Of a DNA stretch of 16,392 nucleotides, positions 15,255-16,392 are shown piece by piece. A program made the translations under genes and the position numbers. This DNA is from CAG-492 sp045643465 (GTDB lineage: Bacteria > Bacillota > Clostridia > TANB77 > CAG-508): the NCBI GenBank assembly GCA_045643465.1, contig JAZUKV010000029.1, positions 1 to 16,392 of the forward strand, in the 5' to 3' direction. How positions within the stretch are numbered: position 1 is the stretch's first letter; each line of letters begins with the position of its first letter. The notes beneath the pieces are model-generated. The model worked only from the letters and a program-made list of their open reading frames with translations. It was not told where the DNA came from and did not search any database.

Positions 15255-15296
15255 GTTGATAATAGTAGAAAAAATGATAGAAAGAGGCTTAATTAT

Positions 15297-16334
15297 ATGG
15301 GATATTTTAAATCAGTAAAGAAGAAAAAAATGCATATTGGGTTAAAATTAATAATTTCGATAATGGTTATTTGGGCAATTTTTGAAATTATACAAATTAA
15401 TTATAAAAGAATTAAAAGTGATGATATTAATGAAAGTATAGAAAATAAAGTTGAACAGCTTAGTCAATGTATTGTAGGAATTATTCAAAATAATGAAGAG
15501 AAGAAAATTTGGGGAAGTGGTGTTGTTGTTTCAAAAGATGGATATATAATGAGTAATTGTCATGTGACAGGTTTAAAAGATTCTCTATGTGAGATATATG
15601 TGGATAATACGAAGTTAAATGGTAAAGTAATTTGGGCAAATAAAGATATGGATATTTCAATAGTTAAAGTTGATAGAGTTTTCGAAAATTATTTTTCAAT
15701 TGGAAATTCTGATGATTTAAAATTAGGTGAGGAAATTTACTCAATAGGAAATCCAATTAGTAAAAGTTTCCAAAAAAGTATAACTAAGGGTGTTATAAGT
15801 GGATTAAATAGAAACTTAAAATTTGAAGAAGATGATGAAACATTTTATTTAAATAATTTAATTCAAACAGATTGTGCAATAAATTTAGGGAATAGTGGCG
15901 GTGCTCTAATTGATAAGAATGGAAATTTAGTAGGTATTACTACTATTAAAATTTCTTCAGCTGAATTGATGGGATTTGCTATACCGATAAATAGTATTAA
16001 ACCAATTATTTCTAAGGTACAAGAAAATGAAAGCTTTGAGGTGCCAACATTAAATATATGGGGATATGATAAATATTCGATACAAGAAACAGAGAAAAAT
16101 ATTGTATTAAATAAAGGTGTATATATAGAAAAAGTATTGCCTAATTCTAATTCTGAATTAGCTGGATTAAGAACAGGAGATGTAATATTAAATATTGATA
16201 CAGAAAAAATAGAAGATATGACAGATCTTAAAGAATATATTTTTCAAAAAAATCCAGGTGATAATGTTATAATAAAAATTTATAGAGATAGTAAAGAATT
16301 CATTGTAAATGTAAAACTTGAAGAATTGTTATAA
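15297..16334 (+). CDS. htrA: HtrA/DegP-type membrane-anchored serine protease with one PDZ domain
   Basis: HtrA proteases degrade misfolded or damaged proteins outside the membrane. The 345-residue protein has a lysine-rich N-terminus, one membrane segment (about 15-35), a short linker, a trypsin-like domain (about 55-240) and a single PDZ domain (about 255-342). The catalytic triad is complete: His89 in SNCHV, Asp119 in DMDISIVKV and Ser200 in GNSGGALI. The PDZ part contains GVYIEKVLPNSNSELAGLR and GDVILNI. I start it at ATG 15297, since GAAAGAGG lies 9 bases upstream; an in-frame ATG at 15162 would overlap the divergent CapA-like start and has no ribosome site. It is transcribed away from the CapA-like gene across 133 bases. 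The 58 bases after the stop, to the window end, are AT-rich and show no clear terminator. Confidence 0.92.
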   Translation: MGYFKSVKKKKMHIGLKLIISIMVIWAIFEIIQINYKRIKSDDINESIENKVEQLSQCIVGIIQNNEEKKIWGSGVVVSKDGYIMSNCHVTGLKDSLCEIYVDNTKLNGKVIWANKDMDISIVKVDRVFENYFSIGNSDDLKLGEEIYSIGNPISKSFQKSITKGVISGLNRNLKFEEDDETFYLNNLIQTDCAINLGNSGGALIDKNGNLVGITTIKISSAELMGFAIPINSIKPIISKVQENESFEVPTLNIWGYDKYSIQETEKNIVLNKGVYIEKVLPNSNSELAGLRTGDVILNIDTEKIEDMTDLKEYIFQKNPGDNVIIKIYRDSKEFIVNVKLEELL

Positions 16335-16392
16335 ATTTAAAAATATGGTCATTGAAAATATTAATTTAATAGTTTTTAAAAAATATTAAAAA

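Overview
The window is a roughly 16.4 kb, very AT-rich piece of a Gram-positive (Firmicutes) chromosome. The evidence is strong GGAGG-type ribosome binding sites, consensus TTGACA/TATAAT promoters, a sortase-type C-terminus, a MecA adaptor, a Ddl ligase and low GC throughout. An anaerobic, gut-type Clostridia lineage fits best, but no species can be named. TGA is used as a stop and tryptophan is coded by TGG, so the standard bacterial code applies.

Layout. Positions 187-8802 (+) encode one giant secreted, wall-anchored adhesin of about 2,870 residues. In order it has a signal peptide, an acidic linker, a region of about 1,000 residues with no assigned domain, three SpaA/Cna_B-like repeats, and a Cna_B-like domain that appears to be split by 16 complete 26-residue BspA/DUF285-type repeats. 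Then come three further Ig-like repeats (two clearly homologous), one Spy0128/FctA-type pilin isopeptide domain, a fourth SpaA-like repeat and an NVKTG sorting signal. After it come a small unrecognised membrane protein (8925-9296, +), a NadR-like nucleotidyltransferase (9413-9877, +), D-alanine--D-alanine ligase (9973-11034, +) and a membrane-anchored M23 peptidase (11161-12153, +). On the minus strand lies a MecA adaptor (12193-12825). A tRNA-Lys(CUU) gene (13042-13117, +) follows. Next are an unrecognised protein with an internal duplication (13169-13792, -) and a CapA-type metallophosphatase-like protein (13946-15163, -). An HtrA-type serine protease (15297-16334, +) diverges from the CapA-like gene.

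Architecture and theme. Almost every gene is a single transcription unit with its own promoter and hairpin terminator; the convergent pairs share bidirectional terminators. Most products act at the cell envelope: surface adhesion, peptidoglycan precursor synthesis, wall hydrolysis, a membrane-anchored CapA-like protein and envelope protein quality control. MecA is cytoplasmic proteolysis control. There is no sortase, pilus operon, phage module, CRISPR array or insertion sequence in the window.

Most worth a second look: the split Cna_B/DUF285 adhesin with nearly identical, exactly 78-bp-spaced DNA segments in its repeat array; the GC-richer duplicated orphan at 13169-13792, with a perfect palindrome just downstream of its predicted transcription start; and the strongly promoted small membrane protein at 8925-9296.
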